The notes: a model not told the origin generated them from the letters alone. A DNA stretch of 64,000 bases from Stutzerimonas stutzeri (GCF_000219605.1 NC_015740.1:2294001-2358000), one strand, 5' to 3'; shown: positions 11,229-20,118, counted from the stretch's first letter. Numbers and translations: made by a program.

Positions 11229-12158
11229 TCACTGGTCGACGCGTTCGAGCGCGTCGGCCTCGTAGCGCGGATAGAGGTGGCTGACGCTGCGGATCAGTTC
11301 GTAGCGCGTCAGGCTGATGCCGGCGAAACGCTCCGGTATCGGACTCTGGATCACCTCGTTCATATCCGCCCCGCTGGCGGCGGAATCACGCAGCAGGCCA
11401 TCGAGCCAGCCGAGATAGTCGCGCATCTGGGCGAATGGCGCGGCATCGTCCGCCACCGGGCCGTGCCCGGCCACCAGGCGCTTCCAGGGCAAGCCCTGGA
11501 GGGTATCCAGATCAGCCAGCCAGACATCCAGCCCCGGACTGTTTGGCGTCGTCAACGCACGCTGGTAGAACAGGATGTCACCGGCGAATAGCACACCTGT
11601 GCGCTCGTCGAGGATGGCCAGGTCCGCACCGGTATGCCCGCGCAGCGCCAACAGGCGCAGCGTGCGCCCACCGACTTCCAGCGTACCGGTCGTGACGCTC
11701 TCGGTCGGCAGCACCACTTCGGTGCCGCGCATCCAGTCGCCAACCAGGCGGTACATGTTTTCCGCCATGGCGTTGCCCTGCTCGCGCAGCAGTTCGGTGG
11801 TACCGGCCAGCGCGGCGATTGGCACGTCGGCGAATGCCTGGTTGCCCAGCACATGGTCCGGATGATGGTGGGTCAGCAGTACCTTGATGATTGGCCGATC
11901 GGTCACCCGGGCAATGGCTTCGCGCATCGCCTCGCCGTAGCGTCTGGACGGCCCGCTGTCGATCACCACCACGCCAGAGTCGGTGACGATGAAACCGGTG
12001 TTGACGATGTTGCCGCCATTGGCCTTGTCGAAGTTGGCCGTCGAGCCTTCCAGCAGCCAGACGCCCTCGGCGAGCGGTTGCGGCTGCAACTCGTAGCGAA
12101 GCTCGGCGTGCACGGATGACGTCAGACAGAACGCGAAAATCAGAATGAACAGGCGCAT
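11229..12158 (-). CDS. Quinoprotein-associated zinc metallohydrolase (MBL fold)
   Basis: 309 residues with a Sec signal peptide (cleavage near SSVHA), hence periplasmic. It is a metallo-beta-lactamase fold with the metal motif THHHPDH at residues 96-102, a further His in LRGHTGAD and Asp in FAGDILF, which complete the dinuclear site. The family is the SoxH-related quinoprotein relay metallohydrolase found next to PQQ dehydrogenases. AAGGAGG precedes the ATG. It is the last gene of the leftward set cytochrome c - binding protein - SoxYZ-like - metallohydrolase. The substrate is unknown; a thiol-bound intermediate on the SoxYZ-like carrier is an attractive guess. Confidence 0.85.
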   Translation of the reverse strand: MRLFILIFAFCLTSSVHAELRYELQPQPLAEGVWLLEGSTANFDKANGGNIVNTGFIVTDSGVVVIDSGPSRRYGEAMREAIARVTDRPIIKVLLTHHHPDHVLGNQAFADVPIAALAGTTELLREQGNAMAENMYRLVGDWMRGTEVVLPTESVTTGTLEVGGRTLRLLALRGHTGADLAILDERTGVLFAGDILFYQRALTTPNSPGLDVWLADLDTLQGLPWKRLVAGHGPVADDAAPFAQMRDYLGWLDGLLRDSAASGADMNEVIQSPIPERFAGISLTRYELIRSVSHLYPRYEADALERVDQ

Positions 12159-12204
12159 GACGCCTCCTTGGCTTGGGTTATCGCAGGCCGAAGCGGAGAT
12201 GGGC

Positions 12205-12951
12205 TCAGAGCGCGGCTTCGAACTCGTTGCCGTTGTTGTCGCGCAGCCACAGGCGGGTGTCCTGCTCGCCTTTCACCTCCAGGCTGAGGCTGGGGTTCTC
12301 GGCGACGGCGGGATACAGCTCGAGCGCTGCCAGGACCTGCCCGTCGGCAGCGCGCAGCTCGGCCTGGTTGAGGAAGAACTCCGGAATGCCACCGACCAGG
12401 CCGTTATCCATGGGATGGGAGACCTGCAGGCGCAGGCGGCTGAAGTCACCGCGCGCGAAGCGCCCGCCGATCACCTCACCGAGCCGGTCCTCCCAGCCGG
12501 GCTGCGCGCGCACCACGCTGGGCGCGGTGCACCCCCCACCAGCGGCATCGACCCTCGCCGAGCCGACATGCCAGACACCATCTCGAGTCAGCACGGCGGC
12601 ACGTACCGGGGTGGCCTGCTCGACACGGATGCGGATCGCCACCAGCGGCAACATCTGGTCGCCGGGGACGAAGGTGAAGATCCGCGGAATCGGATTGAGG
12701 TCGGCCCAGGCTTCTATGCGCACCACCTCATCGCCCAGGGCACGCGCATCGACGTGGATCGGCACCTGCCGCGAGTCCTCGGCGAACGGCGGCACCTGTA
12801 CCTGCACGCGTTCGTCGAACACGTAGGGCTCGCCGTTGAGCAAGCCCTTGTGGTGGTACTCCCACATCACCGACTGCAGCGGGTCGGCATCCGCCGCCAG
12901 CACGGCCTGCCCCTGAAGGGCGATCAACAACAGCAAGATCCGGACGCTCAT
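12205..12951 (-). CDS. Quinoprotein dehydrogenase-associated SoxYZ-like carrier protein
   Basis: 248 residues with a signal peptide (LLLIALQGQAVLA). The N-terminal part resembles SoxY, including a glycine-rich Cys motif (DAAGGGCTAPS, about residue 148), and the C-terminal ~90 residues resemble SoxZ (LQVSHPMDNGL ... FFLNQAEL), so it is a natural SoxY-SoxZ fusion. In sulfur oxidation the SoxY Cys carries covalent intermediates; the role here is not established. ATG 12951 follows GAGGAG and gives a proper signal peptide. It lies between the binding-protein and metallohydrolase genes on the same strand. Confidence 0.85.
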   Translation of the reverse strand: MSVRILLLLIALQGQAVLAADADPLQSVMWEYHHKGLLNGEPYVFDERVQVQVPPFAEDSRQVPIHVDARALGDEVVRIEAWADLNPIPRIFTFVPGDQMLPLVAIRIRVEQATPVRAAVLTRDGVWHVGSARVDAAGGGCTAPSVVRAQPGWEDRLGEVIGGRFARGDFSRLRLQVSHPMDNGLVGGIPEFFLNQAELRAADGQVLAALELYPAVAENPSLSLEVKGEQDTRLWLRDNNGNEFEAAL

Positions 12952-13028
12952 GTCGACTCCTCGAAACGGCGATCCGCAACGGGATCGGTATCGCGCAGCG
13001 CTCGGCCCGGAGCGGCATGACGCCGCCG

Positions 13029-13943
13029 TCAGCGCCCGGCCACGTCGTTTTCCACATCCTGGTACAAGCCGGGCAGCTCGTAATGCAGCCCGTGCTTGGC
13101 GTACAGCTTTTCCATACCGCCTTCGAGGATCAGCGGTTCCAGCACTTCCTCCAGCGCATAGGCCAGCTGGCGGTTGGACTCGTGTACGGCCATGCCCAGA
13201 TCCCAGACCTGCTTGCCCATGTTCGGGTAGGCGTTCTCCGCAAGCTTCAGGTGGCTGTCGCCCGCCTGGGCCATCAGCCATTCGATCTCGCCACGCATCG
13301 CCATGGTGGCGTCGACCTCGCCCTCCTTGAGCGCGGCGAAGGCCTGCTGCACGCTGGGATAGTGATGGAGGTTTTTCGCCAGCCGACCCTCGAAGACCGA
13401 GGACAGGTAGAACGAGGGGACGCTGTCCACCTCCACGCCGATCGGGTGGTACTGGAATACCGCCACGCTGGGCACGTCCTCGATGCGCCGATCGTCATAG
13501 GCCGTCTGCCAGCGCTCGCGCTGGTAAGGCCCGAACATCACCACCAGCTCGTTGATCAGTTCACCCAGCTCGTTGCGCTTGTAGGAGAACTCGCGGTCGT
13601 ACGGCACGCGCAGCATCACGTCGGCCAGCACGTCGCGGCGCAGGTAGTGCCCCTTCCAGATGAAGTTGCGCAGGTCATCGTCCAGCGTTTCGTCCGGCGT
13701 CACCCACAGCACTTCGAGCTTGAGGCCCAGGCCTTCGGCAAGCTTCTGCGCGAGCTCGAAGTCGACGCCGCGCGGCTGGCCGTCCTGCTGGTAGCTGTAC
13801 GGGGGGAAGTTCTCGTACATCGCCACCTTGAGCACGCCCGACTCGATGATGTCATCGAAGGCGCGCACCCTGACCACGTCCGCCTGCGCCAGCGCGCAGC
13901 ACAGCGTCAGCCACAGCGCGAGGAACAGCCGCGCGCCGGCCAT
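13029..13943 (-). CDS. Quinoprotein-associated family 3 substrate-binding protein
   Basis: 304-residue periplasmic protein of the family 3 (amino-acid/MoxJ-like) binding fold. The signal peptide ends around CCALAQA, then VLKVAMYENFPPYSYQQDGQP and GVDFELAQKLAEGLGLKLEV, the classic start of SBP_bac_3. MxaJ-type proteins of this class assist methanol dehydrogenase assembly or electron transfer, so a helper role for the PQQ dehydrogenases is more likely than transport; no ABC permease lies beside it. ATG 13943 overlaps the cytochrome c stop (TGATG), showing translational coupling. Confidence 0.85.
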   Translation of the reverse strand: MAGARLFLALWLTLCCALAQADVVRVRAFDDIIESGVLKVAMYENFPPYSYQQDGQPRGVDFELAQKLAEGLGLKLEVLWVTPDETLDDDLRNFIWKGHYLRRDVLADVMLRVPYDREFSYKRNELGELINELVVMFGPYQRERWQTAYDDRRIEDVPSVAVFQYHPIGVEVDSVPSFYLSSVFEGRLAKNLHHYPSVQQAFAALKEGEVDATMAMRGEIEWLMAQAGDSHLKLAENAYPNMGKQVWDLGMAVHESNRQLAYALEEVLEPLILEGGMEKLYAKHGLHYELPGLYQDVENDVAGR

Positions 13944-14380
13944 CACTGCTTGGCCGCTTCGCTTTCGATATAGGTACGGATCGCCCACAGCGCTTCCTGA
14001 CTGAGGGTGTCGGCCATGCGCGGCATGTACACCGCACCGTCACGCACGGCGCCGTTGATCACGCGCTCCTTGTACCACTCGTCGCCGTCGTAGCTGGCTT
14101 CCAGCTCGCGCAGGTCCGGAGCGATACCGCCGGAAATGGCTTCCAGGCCATGGCAACGGGCGCAGTTCTGGTTGTAGGCGGAGGAGCCGATCTGCACGGC
14201 GAGGTCGTGGTGCTCGCTCGGCGCGCGATAGGGGTTCTCGTCCAGCCACTCCTCACCCAGCGCCGGCAGGCCTTTGGTGTTGACCGCCTGTGGCGTCACG
14301 TCGCCATGGGCAAATACCAGTCCGGAAACCCCGAGGACACCCGCTGCCAGCAGTGCGCGCAAAATGATCTTGTTGTTCAT
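13943..14380 (-). CDS. pedF: Cytochrome c (PedF / ExaB-like, electron acceptor of the alcohol dehydrogenase)
   Basis: 145-residue periplasmic c-type cytochrome with signal peptide (GLVFA-HGD). A single haem site C73-A-R-C76-H77 is present; the likely axial Met lies in VYMPRMADTL. It should take electrons from the quinoprotein dehydrogenases, as cytochrome c550 does in P. aeruginosa. ATG 14380 is preferred over the upstream GTG because AGAGGG precedes it at normal distance. It is divergent from the pedE-like gene across a 311-base control region and is the first gene of a four-gene leftward operon. Confidence 0.88.
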   Translation of the reverse strand: MNNKIILRALLAAGVLGVSGLVFAHGDVTPQAVNTKGLPALGEEWLDENPYRAPSEHHDLAVQIGSSAYNQNCARCHGLEAISGGIAPDLRELEASYDGDEWYKERVINGAVRDGAVYMPRMADTLSQEALWAIRTYIESEAAKQ

Positions 14381-14496
14381 GACTACCACCCTCTATATCG
14401 AGAACCTGTGCAAGGCAGCCCCAATCGGAGCGCATGGTGGTCATGTTGGCCGCGCGGACGGATCGGCAGAATCCTGCTTTGGATGCCTGCATCTCC

Positions 14497-14506
14497 TCCC
14501 TTGGTA
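14497..14506. promoter_or_regulatory. TCCCTTGGTA regulatory motif in the cytochrome c / pedE gap
   Basis: Same sequence and same flank (cctcccttggta) as at 9816-9825. It is 117 bases from the cytochrome c start and 186 bases from the pedE-like start, so it may serve both directions. A GCTACC ... GGTAGC inverted pair follows at 14516-14544. It is a candidate site for the AgmR/ErbR-type activator of alcohol oxidation (inference). Confidence 0.55.
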
Positions 14507-14565
14507 CTGGGTTTTGCTACCACCTTCGGCACCCCACCGGTAGCAAGGCCAAATCATCGGCGGCC

Positions 14566-14600
14566 GGGAAGGAATCCCGGTGTTGGCGGGAGCTTTTCCG
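14566..14600. promoter_or_regulatory. Degenerate tandem GGGAA-N3-TTCCC palindromes upstream of pedE-like gene
   Basis: Two related sites, GGGAAGGAATCCC (14566-14578) and GGGAGCTTTTCCG (14588-14600), have centres 22 bp apart, two helical turns. The spacing equals that of the perfect tandem pair before the TonB receptor (22526-22560). They lie 92-126 bases upstream of the pedE-like ATG, a usual place for activator binding. The function is inferred. Confidence 0.55.
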
Positions 14601-14691
14601 TGTCGGTGCGCGCGCCGCGCTTCCAATAATCGAATCGCCTGGCCAGCCGGATGTGGCGGCCTCGTTCGAATCGACCAAGGGAATCGCAACC

Positions 14692-16563
14692 ATGAAAACA
14701 AGATCGCACCCCGGCGCACCCCGCCCGCTCGCACTTGCCGTGCAATGCCTGGCTCTGGCCGGCAGCCTTGCCATGGCGGGCGCCGTGCACGCCAAACCGG
14801 TCAGCTGGGAAGACATCGCCAATGACCATGTCACCACCAGCAACGTACTGCAGTACGGCATGGGCACCAATGCACAGCGCTGGAGCCCTCTGGCGCAGGT
14901 CAACGAGAGCAATGTGTTCAAGCTGACCCCGGCCTGGTCGTTCTCCTTCGGCGACGAGAAGCAGCGCGGCCAGGAATCCCAGGCCATCGTTCATGACGGC
15001 GTGATCTACGTTACCGGCTCCTATTCGCGGGTGTTCGCGCTCGATGCGAAGACCGGAAAGCGCCTGTGGAGCTATGCCCATCGCCTGCCCGACGACATCC
15101 GCCCGTGCTGCGACGTGGTCAACCGCGGCGCCGCCATCTATGGCGACAAGATCTACTTCTGCACCCTCGATGCCCGTGTCGTGGCACTGAACAAGGACAC
15201 CGGCAAGGTCGTCTGGAACAAGAAGTTCGGCGACCATGGCGCCGGTTACACGATGACCGGCGCACCGACCTTGGTAAAGGACGGCAAGACCGGCAAGGTC
15301 CTGCTGATCCACGGCAGCTCCGGTGACGAGTTCGGTATCGTCGGCAAGCTGTTCGCCCGCGACCCGGATACCGGTGAGGAAATCTGGATGCGCCCGTTCG
15401 TCGAAGGCCACATGGGCCGCCTCAATGGCAAGGACAGCACCCCCACCGGCGACATCAAGGCGCCGTCCTGGCCGGACGATCCCAACCACCCCACCGGCAA
15501 GAAGGAAGCCTGGAGCCAGGGCGGCGGCGCGCCATGGCAGAGCGCCAGCTTCGATCCGGAGACCAACACCATCATCGTCGGTGCGGGCAACCCGGCACCC
15601 TGGAACGGCTGGGAGCGCACCAGCGACGGTGGCAATCCGAACGACTACGACAGCCTCTACACCTCAGGGCAGGTCGGCGTCGATCCGAGCACCGGCGAGG
15701 TGAAGTGGTTCTACCAGCACACCCCGAACGATGCCTGGGACTTCTCCGGCAACAACGAGCTGGTGCTGTTCGACTACAAGGACAAGGCCGGCAAGACCGT
15801 CAAGGCCACCGCCCATGCCGACCGCAACGGCTTCTTCTATGTGGTGGACCGCAAGGACGGCAAGCTGCAGAACGCCTTCCCCTTCGTCGACGGCATCACC
15901 TGGGCCAGCCATATCGATCTGAAAACCGGGCGACCGGTCGAGAACGAAGGCCAGCGCCCACCCAAACCGGAGCCGGGCGAGAAGCACGGCAAGTCGGTGG
16001 AAGTCTCGCCGCCCTTCCTCGGTGGCAAGAACTGGAACCCCATGGCCTACAGCCAGGACACCGGCCTGTTCTACGTGCCGGCCAACCACTGGAAGGAGGA
16101 CTACTGGACCGAGGAAGTCAGCTACAAGAAGGGCTCCGCCTACCTGGGCCAGGGTTTCCGCATCAAGCGCATGTACGACGACCACGTCGGCATCCTGCGC
16201 GCCATGAATCCCGCCACCGGCAAGGTGGAATGGGAACACAAGGAAAAGCTGCCGCTGTGGGCCGGCGTGCTGGCAACCAAGGGCAACCTGGTCTTCACCG
16301 GCACCAGCGACGGCTACATCAAGGCCTTCAACGCCAAAACCGGTGACGAGCTGTGGAAGTTCCAGACCGGCAGCGGCGTGATTTCCCCGCCCATCACCTG
16401 GGAACAGGACGGCGAGCAGTACATTGGCGTAACGGTCGGCTATGGCGGCGCCGTGCCCCTGTGGGGCGGCGACATGGCCGTACTGACCAAGCCGGTCGCC
16501 CAGGGCGGCTCGTTCTGGGTATTCAAGCTGCCGGACTGGGAGAAGAAGACCGCCAAACGATGA
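14692..16563 (+). CDS. pedE: PQQ-dependent ethanol dehydrogenase, calcium type (PedE / ExaA)
   Basis: 623 residues, the length of P. aeruginosa ExaA. Periplasmic quinoprotein oxidising ethanol and other primary alcohols. The signal peptide ends near AGAVHA. The vicinal Cys139-Cys140 ring pair (RPCCDVV) and catalytic Asp350 in AWDFSGNNE are present; with a 34-residue leader these match mature Cys105/106 and Asp316 of ExaA. The residue two after the catalytic Asp is Ser352, the Ca-enzyme state, in contrast to Asp325 of the neighbouring PedH-like protein. ATG 14692 is chosen for the signal peptide. It is followed by a pentapeptide-repeat gene on the same strand. Confidence 0.93.
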   Translation: MKTRSHPGAPRPLALAVQCLALAGSLAMAGAVHAKPVSWEDIANDHVTTSNVLQYGMGTNAQRWSPLAQVNESNVFKLTPAWSFSFGDEKQRGQESQAIVHDGVIYVTGSYSRVFALDAKTGKRLWSYAHRLPDDIRPCCDVVNRGAAIYGDKIYFCTLDARVVALNKDTGKVVWNKKFGDHGAGYTMTGAPTLVKDGKTGKVLLIHGSSGDEFGIVGKLFARDPDTGEEIWMRPFVEGHMGRLNGKDSTPTGDIKAPSWPDDPNHPTGKKEAWSQGGGAPWQSASFDPETNTIIVGAGNPAPWNGWERTSDGGNPNDYDSLYTSGQVGVDPSTGEVKWFYQHTPNDAWDFSGNNELVLFDYKDKAGKTVKATAHADRNGFFYVVDRKDGKLQNAFPFVDGITWASHIDLKTGRPVENEGQRPPKPEPGEKHGKSVEVSPPFLGGKNWNPMAYSQDTGLFYVPANHWKEDYWTEEVSYKKGSAYLGQGFRIKRMYDDHVGILRAMNPATGKVEWEHKEKLPLWAGVLATKGNLVFTGTSDGYIKAFNAKTGDELWKFQTGSGVISPPITWEQDGEQYIGVTVGYGGAVPLWGGDMAVLTKPVAQGGSFWVFKLPDWEKKTAKR

Positions 16564-16570
16564 GTGGAGC

Positions 16571-16592
16571 CGTGCCCGCCCACGCGGGCACG
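16571..16592 (+). terminator. Hairpin after pedE-like gene
   Basis: Inverted repeat cgtgcccg / cgggcacg with a 6-base loop, 7 bases past the stop, without a T run. It is possibly a weak terminator or an mRNA-stabilising stem that lets some transcription reach the pentapeptide gene. Confidence 0.5.
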
Positions 16593-16720
16593 TCCTCTAG
16601 CCCTCAAGGTACAGCGGTTCGCGCGGCATGCCTGGCCTCGCCGGCTTCGGGTTGGCGCTCTCGCCGACAGGCCAGAAACGCCACGCGACCGCTTTTCATT
16701 TGCTGCCTCAGGTGACGCCC

Positions 16721-17374
16721 ATGAACGCCCCTTGCCGTTTGCTTCTGCCACTGGCCCTGTTCAGCAGCGCCGCGGTCTTCGCCGCGGATGACGGCCCCTT
16801 GACCGTCAACGGCTGCGTGCTACAGCCCGACAGCCAATGCGCCAACGCCGACCTGCGCGGCGCCGACCTCAGCAATCAGGACCTGCGCCGGATCAACCTC
16901 GCTGGCGCCAACCTCTCCGGCGCCAACCTGCGCCACGCCAACCTCGACCTGGCCAATCTGGAAAAGGCCGACCTCACCGGCGCCACGCTTAATCGCGCCA
17001 GCCTGCAACAGGCCAACCTGCGCCTGGCCAATTTCACCGATGCCAAGCTGATCGCCATCCAGGGCTGGGGCTTGTTCGCCCAGGCCACGCAGTTCAAGGG
17101 GGCCGACCTCACCGGCGCCTACCTGGAGTTCGCGCGCATGAGCGGCGCGAAGCTGCATGGCAGCACCCTGCGCGCTGCCGACCTGGAGATGACCTGGCTG
17201 AGCAAGGCCGACCTGATGGGGGCGGACCTCACCGACGCCAATCTGCAGGAAGCCAAGCTCAACGATGCCAACCTGGCAGATGCCGTACTGACCGGTGCTC
17301 GCCGCCATTACGCGACCTTTCAGGGCACCAATATGGAAGGATGCAAGGACTGCCCGCATGACTGGGAAAAGTGA
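16721..17374 (+). CDS. Periplasmic pentapeptide-repeat protein
   Basis: 217 residues with signal peptide (SSAAVFA-ADD). From about residue 45 to 200 it is built of A(D/N)Lxx repeats (for example ANLSGANLRHANLDLANL), which fold as a right-handed beta helix. One non-repeat break (IQGWGLFAQATQ) lies in the middle. The C-terminus carries two Cys (CKDCPHDWEK). AGGTGA precedes ATG 16721. A pentapeptide gene at this place, next to pedE, is also known from pseudomonad ped clusters; its biochemical role is unknown. Confidence 0.85.
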   Translation: MNAPCRLLLPLALFSSAAVFAADDGPLTVNGCVLQPDSQCANADLRGADLSNQDLRRINLAGANLSGANLRHANLDLANLEKADLTGATLNRASLQQANLRLANFTDAKLIAIQGWGLFAQATQFKGADLTGAYLEFARMSGAKLHGSTLRAADLEMTWLSKADLMGADLTDANLQEAKLNDANLADAVLTGARRHYATFQGTNMEGCKDCPHDWEK

Positions 17375-17509
17375 TGCACCGCCATGCCCGTTCGATTGAG
17401 GGGCTCAATCGGAGGGATAGAACGAAGGGTGGCCACTGCGCCTCAGGAAAACTCGAACGGCGCCGATGCAGTGACTGGGCGGTCTTGCCCTCCACTGGAT
17501 GCCAAACAG

Positions 17510-18826
17510 ATGTTCAACAAAAACCTAAAACGGGAACTGGCTGAGTTGCGCGAGGACGCGGCAATCAACCAGCAGATCAAGAACTCGTTGTACAGGGAAA
17601 TGATGGTCCTCGAATTGGACCCGCAAGGACGCATCCAGCACGCCAACGAGCTGTTCATCAGCGAAATGGGCTATCGCCGCGAGGACCTTATCGGTCGTCC
17701 GCTCGATGGCTTCTTCAGCCAGCAGTTTCGTAGCGAACCGAACTATTCACGGCTCAAGACCGCCATGCAGCGTGCCGAGCATGTCAGCGGGGCGTACCGC
17801 CTGCTGCGTGCCGATGGCCAGGAAGCCTGGCTGCGCTCCATCTGGCAACCGATCAAGGGCTCCGATGGCACGCTGCACCACTTCACCCTGTGCGCCACCA
17901 ACCTGACCCGCACCATCGAGACGTCACGCGAGCACGAGAGCGTGATCAATGCACTGCTGCGCTCCACCGCCGTCATCGAATTCGACCTGGGCGGGCATGT
18001 CATCACGGCCAATCAGCGCTTCCTCGACGGCATGGGCTATCGCCTCGAGCAGATCAAGGGCAAGCACCACCGCATGTTCTGCGAACGCGAAGAGGCCGAA
18101 TCCGCTGCCTACCGGGATTTCTGGGCCAGCCTGAACCGCGGCGAGTACATTGCGGACCGCTTCAAGCGCATCGATGCCCATGGCCGGACGGTCTGGCTGG
18201 AGGCTTCCTACAACCCGGTGCACGATGCCTACGGCAAGCTCTACAAGGTCATCAAGTTCGCCACCGTGATCACCGATCAGGTCAACCGCGAGCTGGCCGT
18301 CGCCGAGGCCGCGACCATCGCCTATGACACCTCGCACCACACTGATCTCAGTGCCCAGCGCGGCGCCCAGGTGGTCCAGCAGACCGTCGATGTGATGCAT
18401 CGCATTGCCCAGCAGATGCAAGAGGCTTCCGATGGCATCGAGGCGCTGGACAAGCAGTCGCAGCTGATCAGCGCCATTCTCAAGACCATCAGCGGGATCG
18501 CCGATCAGACCAACCTGCTGGCGCTCAACGCCGCCATCGAAGCTGCTCGCGCCGGCGATCAGGGCCGCGGCTTCGCCGTAGTAGCCGACGAGGTGCGTCA
18601 GCTGGCCGCGCGCACCAGCAAGGCAGCCGAGGAAATCGTCGGGGTGGTGCAGAAGAACCAGGACCTCGCCCAGGCTGCCGTGCACAGCATGTCCAGCAGC
18701 CGAGACCAGGCCGAACAGGGCCTGGAATTCGCCAACCAGGCCGGCGCGGTCATCGTCGAGATCCAGGACGGCGCCCAGCGAGTGGTCAGTGCGGTCGGCC
18801 AGTTCGCCAGTCAGCTGAAGAACTGA
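17510..18826 (+). CDS. Soluble PAS-PAS methyl-accepting chemotaxis protein (Aer/BdlA-like)
   Basis: 438 residues with no transmembrane segment. Two PAS domains are seen, about residues 25-135 ([23 protein letters not shown]) and 145-260 ([23 protein letters not shown]), followed by a shortened MCP signalling domain with the conserved tip ([20 protein letters not shown]). This architecture fits energy- or redox-taxis receptors and BdlA, a biofilm-dispersal protein. ATG 17510 starts the [13 protein letters not shown] helix; no strong ribosome site is seen, so an upstream start is possible. It lies directly downstream of the pedE-pentapeptide pair, suggesting taxis linked to respiratory alcohol oxidation. 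Confidence 0.82.
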   Translation: MFNKNLKRELAELREDAAINQQIKNSLYREMMVLELDPQGRIQHANELFISEMGYRREDLIGRPLDGFFSQQFRSEPNYSRLKTAMQRAEHVSGAYRLLRADGQEAWLRSIWQPIKGSDGTLHHFTLCATNLTRTIETSREHESVINALLRSTAVIEFDLGGHVITANQRFLDGMGYRLEQIKGKHHRMFCEREEAESAAYRDFWASLNRGEYIADRFKRIDAHGRTVWLEASYNPVHDAYGKLYKVIKFATVITDQVNRELAVAEAATIAYDTSHHTDLSAQRGAQVVQQTVDVMHRIAQQMQEASDGIEALDKQSQLISAILKTISGIADQTNLLALNAAIEAARAGDQGRGFAVVADEVRQLAARTSKAAEEIVGVVQKNQDLAQAAVHSMSSSRDQAEQGLEFANQAGAVIVEIQDGAQRVVSAVGQFASQLKN

Positions 18827-18914
18827 TGGCGGGCTGCGCTCGGCCCAGCGCCTACACTTGCCGGCAGGCCCGAGCGCAATCGGGCGATGCATGTACCCGG
18901 CGGAGGATCAGCGC

Positions 18915-20018
18915 TTGAGCCAGAGGCCCATCATCCACATCGCGGTGCAGTCGGACGTCGAGCGGCTGCCGGCCTTCCACGGATTGCCGAATCACGCCAT
19001 CGTCATGCCTGCGAGCGCCGAGGCCTTCTCCGCGGCAGCGCAGGAGCTTCTCGCCTGCGCCTGCATCGGTTTCGACACCGAATCCAAGCCGACCTTCAGG
19101 GTCGGCGAAGTTTCCAGCGGACCGCACCTCATCCAGTTCGCCACGCCGGCGAAAGCCTACCTGCTGCGAGTCGGACTGCCCGGATCCATCGAGGCGGCCC
19201 GCACCGTGCTGCAGGCAGCACAGGTGGTGAAGATCGGGTTTGGGCTGAAATCCGACCGCTCACGGCTGCACTAACGGCTGGGCATTCATGCTCACAGCCT
19301 GCTCGATCTCGGTTCGCTGCTGCGTTATCAGGGCAAGAAGGGCCAGGTCGGCCTGCGTGGCGCTGTCGCTGCGGTGCTGGGCAGGCAGATCGACAAGCCC
19401 CGCCGCCTGGCCACCTCGAACTGGGCCAATCCGCTACTGACCGAAGCGCAGCAAGCCTATGCGGCCAATGATGCCTACGCCGCGCTGCAGGTATTCCTCG
19501 CCTTGCCGGCCGAACACCAGCAGGAGCTGCTGATGGCCGCGCAGCGCGCACAGAGCGCAACCGCCGATACCACGATGGACCCGCTGGTGATTCGCTGGCA
19601 ACGCCTGGTCAATGACAGCGGCCAGACCTGCGATCGCTGTGGCGCCACCGAGCAGGCGGTACGCCAGGCGAGCCGTCGGTTGCAGCAGGCGTTGCGCCGG
19701 TTCGGCGTCAGGGTGCGGGTCCAGACCTGCGCCCTCACCCCGGCTGATTTCTTGCGGACGCCACTGGAATCGAATCGCATCTGGATCGCCGGTGTACCGC
19801 TGGAGCGGTGGCTGGGCGCAGCTCACGGGCAGAGCAAATGCTGTTCGGCGTGCGGCGAGGCCAACTGCCGGACCCTTGAGTTGAACGAAACACGTTATGA
19901 GGCGGTCCCGGCCGCGCTGATCGTGCAGGCCGGACTGCTCGCGGCGCAACGCTTGCTCGGCCACCCCGTCGAAGCGCCCGTCGCACCTTCGCTACCCGAT
20001 GACGACTGCTGCGCCTGA
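18915..20018 (+). pseudogene. 3'-5' exonuclease (RNase D-like) fused to a DUF2703 domain, interrupted by TAA
   Basis: Start at TTG 18915 with GGAGG 8 bases upstream. The first 119 codons give an RNase D/DEDD-type exonuclease start (CIGFDTESKPTF with catalytic Asp and Glu; later VVKIGFGLKSD). TAA at 19272-19274 then stops it, but the same frame goes on with the rest of the domain (GIHAHSLLDLG, LTEAQQAYAANDAYAAL). The same frame continues into a second domain from about 19575 with a DUF2703 look: TCDRCGATEQAV, a long middle, and KCCSACGEANCRT. Without the TAA the product would be about 367 residues. One base change (for instance CAA to TAA) explains it. ATG 19575 could start DUF2703 alone. Confidence 0.72.
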
Positions 20019-20118
20019 AGCCCTCCGAAGCGCGCACGCCCGCCGTAGCAATCGCCCATGAGCGCTTCGTGGGCCTGCCCAGCGCGGCGCTCGGCAGGCG
20101 CCTGCGCGTCCGGATCGC

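Noticed and set aside
15267..15276. GACCTTGGTA, a near match to the cluster motif inside pedE
   Set aside because: It lies within coding sequence of a conserved region (codons for Thr-Leu-Val) and is far from any start, so it is probably chance.
16602..16611. CCTCAAGGTA before the pentapeptide gene as a further motif copy
   Set aside because: Only the right half fits; too weak to count as a site although the position would be suitable.
16850..17340. Direct repeats of gccaacctg-type sequence
   Set aside because: These are the coding repeats of the pentapeptide protein, not a CRISPR array or tandem DNA repeat element.
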